Of a stretch of 47,909 bases of DNA, positions 46,393 through 47,909 are shown piece after piece. Source of the DNA: Bacteroidota bacterium (GTDB lineage: Bacteria; Bacteroidota; Bacteroidia; Flavobacteriales; Flavobacteriaceae); the NCBI GenBank assembly GCA_027621505.1, contig JAQCBK010000009.1, forward strand, positions 1 through 47,909, written 5' to 3'. Numbering within the stretch: the stretch's first letter is position 1; each line of letters starts with the position of its first letter. Below the pieces are notes generated by a model. That model saw only the letters and a program-made list of their open reading frames with translations. It was not told where the DNA came from and ran no database searches. Position numbers and translations under genes: made by a program.

Positions 46393-47040
46393 ATGACTAA
46401 AAAGGAAAAGGTAGCATTTGTTATGAACGAATTGGATAAACTTTATCCTGAAATTCCAATTCCACTAGACCATAAAGATCCCTATACGCTATTGATTGCA
46501 GTCTTATTGTCTGCCCAAAGTACAGATGTTAGGGTCAATAAGATTACCCCTATTTTGTTTAAAAAGGCAGACACTCCTCAAAAAATGGTTTTGCTGTCGG
46601 TTGATGAAATCAGAGACATCATCAAACCTGTTGGGCTTTCTCCCATGAAGTCTAAAGGGATTCATGGTTTATCGCAAATTCTATTAAAAGAACATGGTGG
46701 AGTTGTACCGCAAAGCTTTGAAGCCTTAGAGGCTCTCCCTGCTGTGGGTCATAAAACAGCTAGTGTGGTGATGTCTCAAGCATTTGGGGTTCCCGCTTTT
46801 CCTGTAGATACTCATATCCACCGCCTGATGTATCGTTGGGGACTTTCTAATGGTAAAAATGTGGTGCAGACGGAACGTGACGCCAAACGTCTCTTTCCAA
46901 AGGAACGATGGAACGATCTTCACCTACAAATCATATGGTATGGGAGAGAATACTGTCCCGCAAGGGGTTGGCAAATTGAAAAGGACATCATTACAAAAAG
47001 TATTGGAAGAAAGAGTGTCCTTAAAAAATTAAAGCCTTAA
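46393..47040 (+). CDS. nth: Endonuclease III without iron-sulfur cysteines
   Basis: The 215-residue base-excision DNA glycosylase/AP lyase removes oxidised pyrimidines. The helix-hairpin-helix LPAVGHKTASVV carries the catalytic Lys121, and FPVDTHIHRL carries Asp139. The usual C-terminal C-x6-C-x2-C-x5-C [4Fe-4S] motif is absent: only one cysteine (EYCPARG) exists in the whole protein, followed by a basic tail. It should therefore be a cluster-free Nth, a form I recall from flavobacteria. Confidence 0.93.
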   Translation: MTKKEKVAFVMNELDKLYPEIPIPLDHKDPYTLLIAVLLSAQSTDVRVNKITPILFKKADTPQKMVLLSVDEIRDIIKPVGLSPMKSKGIHGLSQILLKEHGGVVPQSFEALEALPAVGHKTASVVMSQAFGVPAFPVDTHIHRLMYRWGLSNGKNVVQTERDAKRLFPKERWNDLHLQIIWYGREYCPARGWQIEKDIITKSIGRKSVLKKLKP

Positions 47041-47043
47041 TAA

Positions 47044-47178
47044 TTAGGGTTTGTCTCCTGCTTCAATTTGGTCTTTAACCAAATGTTTATAATACTTAGA
47101 ATAAGATAGAATCCTCTTTATTACAATCGGCCTCGGTCCTTTTTCGGAATGTTCTTTGTCAAAGTAATTTTGCTCCAT
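47044..47178 (-). CDS. 44-residue ORF downstream of ECF sigma factor
   Basis: An ATG at 47178 opens a 44-codon frame ending with TAA at 47044-47046, filling the gap between nth and the sigma factor gene. It follows the sigma factor stop by 44 bases on the same strand. The protein is very polar and basic in the middle (PRPIVIKRILSYSKYYKH), without cysteine or membrane segment. I think similar small proteins with an ILSYSK-type core occur after this sigma factor in flavobacteria, but cannot confirm it. It could be a small partner of the sigma factor or unrelated. Confidence 0.6.
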   Translation of the reverse strand: MEQNYFDKEHSEKGPRPIVIKRILSYSKYYKHLVKDQIEAGDKP

Positions 47179-47222
47179 ACAGTAAAATTTACTATATAAC
47201 GGCAAAATAGTCAAAAAATTGT

Positions 47223-47816
47223 CTATGAAATTAAAAGGATTTGGTTTTCCTCAACCATTTTTCTAAGATTGATGATGGCGTAACGCATTCTACCAAGAGC
47301 TGTATTAATACTTACTCCAGTAATATCAGCTATTTCCTTAAAACTCATTTCTCGATACAATCGCATGCTTAAAACCTCTCTTTGATCCTCAGGCAGCTCT
47401 GTAATTAAATTCTGAAGGTCATTTACTACCTGATTTTTAATCAAAATGTTTTCTGCATTGGGACTTTCATCGGTTAGGAACTGAAAAACATCATAATCAT
47501 CACTTGCTTCAAACTTTGGCATACGGTTGGATTTTCTGAAGTGATCAATGATCAAATTATGCGATATACGCATCACCCATGACAGGAATTTACCTTCTTC
47601 ATTATACACCCCATTTTTAAGGGTATTGATTACTTTAATAAAAGTTTCTTGAAAAATATCTTCAGCAATATCTCGGTCGAGTACTTTGGAAAAAATAAAA
47701 TTATAGATTTTGGATTTATGTCTATGAATCAATAACTCAAAAGACTTTTCACAGCCTTTAATATAATCGCTCAAAAGATGAGCATCAGTCCTACGGTTCA
47801 ATTGGAAGGTTTGCAT
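47223..47816 (-). CDS. ECF-family sigma-70 RNA polymerase sigma factor
   Basis: The 197-residue protein has region 2 (about 20-95, AEDIFQETFIKVI and FLSWVMRISHNLIIDHFRK) and region 4 (about 140-190, LPEDQREVLSMRLYREMSFKEIADITGVSINTALGRMRYA). These regions bind the -10 and -35 type elements and the core enzyme. No anti-sigma factor gene is adjacent in the window. A 44-aa ORF lies downstream. Upstream, an inverted repeat ACAGC-3-GCTGT at 47832-47844 lies before the ATG. Confidence 0.93.
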   Translation of the reverse strand: MQTFQLNRRTDAHLLSDYIKGCEKSFELLIHRHKSKIYNFIFSKVLDRDIAEDIFQETFIKVINTLKNGVYNEEGKFLSWVMRISHNLIIDHFRKSNRMPKFEASDDYDVFQFLTDESPNAENILIKNQVVNDLQNLITELPEDQREVLSMRLYREMSFKEIADITGVSINTALGRMRYAIINLRKMVEENQILLIS

Positions 47817-47831
47817 AAACTACTTTTTTAT

Positions 47832-47844
47832 ACAGCAAGGCTGT
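47832..47844. repeat. Short inverted repeat upstream of sigma factor
   Basis: ACAGC and GCTGT pair perfectly around the trinucleotide AAG. It lies 16 bases upstream of the sigma factor ATG, within the probable 5' leader. It could be an operator or a small RNA hairpin. It is short enough to be chance. Confidence 0.3.
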
Positions 47845-47909
47845 GTTTTAAAATCGAAAACGTTTAAAAGTAGTTTTGTGCTATAGGCTACATATATATA
47901 TACAAATAT

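Noticed and set aside
1-47909. Mobile elements, CRISPR arrays or prophage
   Set aside because: No transposase, integrase, phage structural gene, long terminal repeat or regularly spaced repeat is seen, and codon use looks uniform across the window.

Overview
The window looks like a chromosomal segment from a marine-type member of Flavobacteriaceae (Bacteroidota). The evidence is the low-GC coding style, the fused genes hisB, hisIE and lpxC-fabZ, a PorX-type regulator of type IX secretion, the large Bacteroidota-type PEP carboxylase, and promoter boxes of the Bacteroidota form TAnnTTTG in front of many genes. I cannot name the genus. About 50 protein genes are packed almost without gaps. I see no tRNA, rRNA, insertion sequence, prophage or CRISPR array, and no gene-free stretch above 300 bases.

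Layout. 1-1060: an unresolved edge, then a broken alpha/beta-hydrolase lipoprotein gene. 1064-3506 (-): a DUF2461 protein and a DUF885 lipoprotein. 3570-10552 (-): a complete histidine operon hisG-D-C-B-H-A-F-IE. It is preceded at 10567-10711 by its own promoter, a 17-codon ORF with four His codons, and an intrinsic terminator, which together look like a ribosome-mediated attenuator. 10718-18271 (-): a housekeeping operon of HD hydrolase, lpxD, lpxC-fabZ, lpxA, efp, sucD, fabG and an SPFH protein, covering lipid A, translation, TCA cycle and fatty acid functions. 18305-21773 (+): porX, tsaE, a small membrane protein and aroB. 21770-26025 (-): ppc, an Lrp/AsnC regulator and an M14 carboxypeptidase. 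26291-27851 (+): an XRE-like regulator, a small lipoprotein and a TerC membrane protein. 27858-32306 (-): both topoisomerase IV subunits. 32503-33457 (+): a Dabb protein and a small outer-membrane barrel. 33477-34930 (-): ychF and a ferredoxin. 34994-38474 (+): a LuxC-like acyl-CoA reductase, serC, serA and a membrane protein. 38480-39606 (-): folE and msrA. 39722-43129 (+): a LolD-like ATPase, a TIGR02757 protein, a dihydroorotase homologue without its metal ligands, and an esterase. 43107-44377 (-): an anchored unknown protein and a PhnP-like hydrolase. 44449-45897 (+): a conserved unknown protein. 45894-46352 (-): peroxiredoxin. 46393-47040 (+): an endonuclease III that lacks the Fe-S cysteines. 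47044-47816 (-): an ECF sigma factor and a 44-aa ORF downstream of it.

The most notable signal is the histidine-rich leader ORF plus terminator before hisG. Its short length and GTG start would hide it from ordinary gene calling. Secondary points are enzymes with altered catalytic or cofactor residues (dihydroorotase homologue, PEP carboxylase, endonuclease III), the small ORF behind the sigma factor, and an inverted repeat overlapping the promoter of the carboxypeptidase gene that faces the XRE-like regulator.
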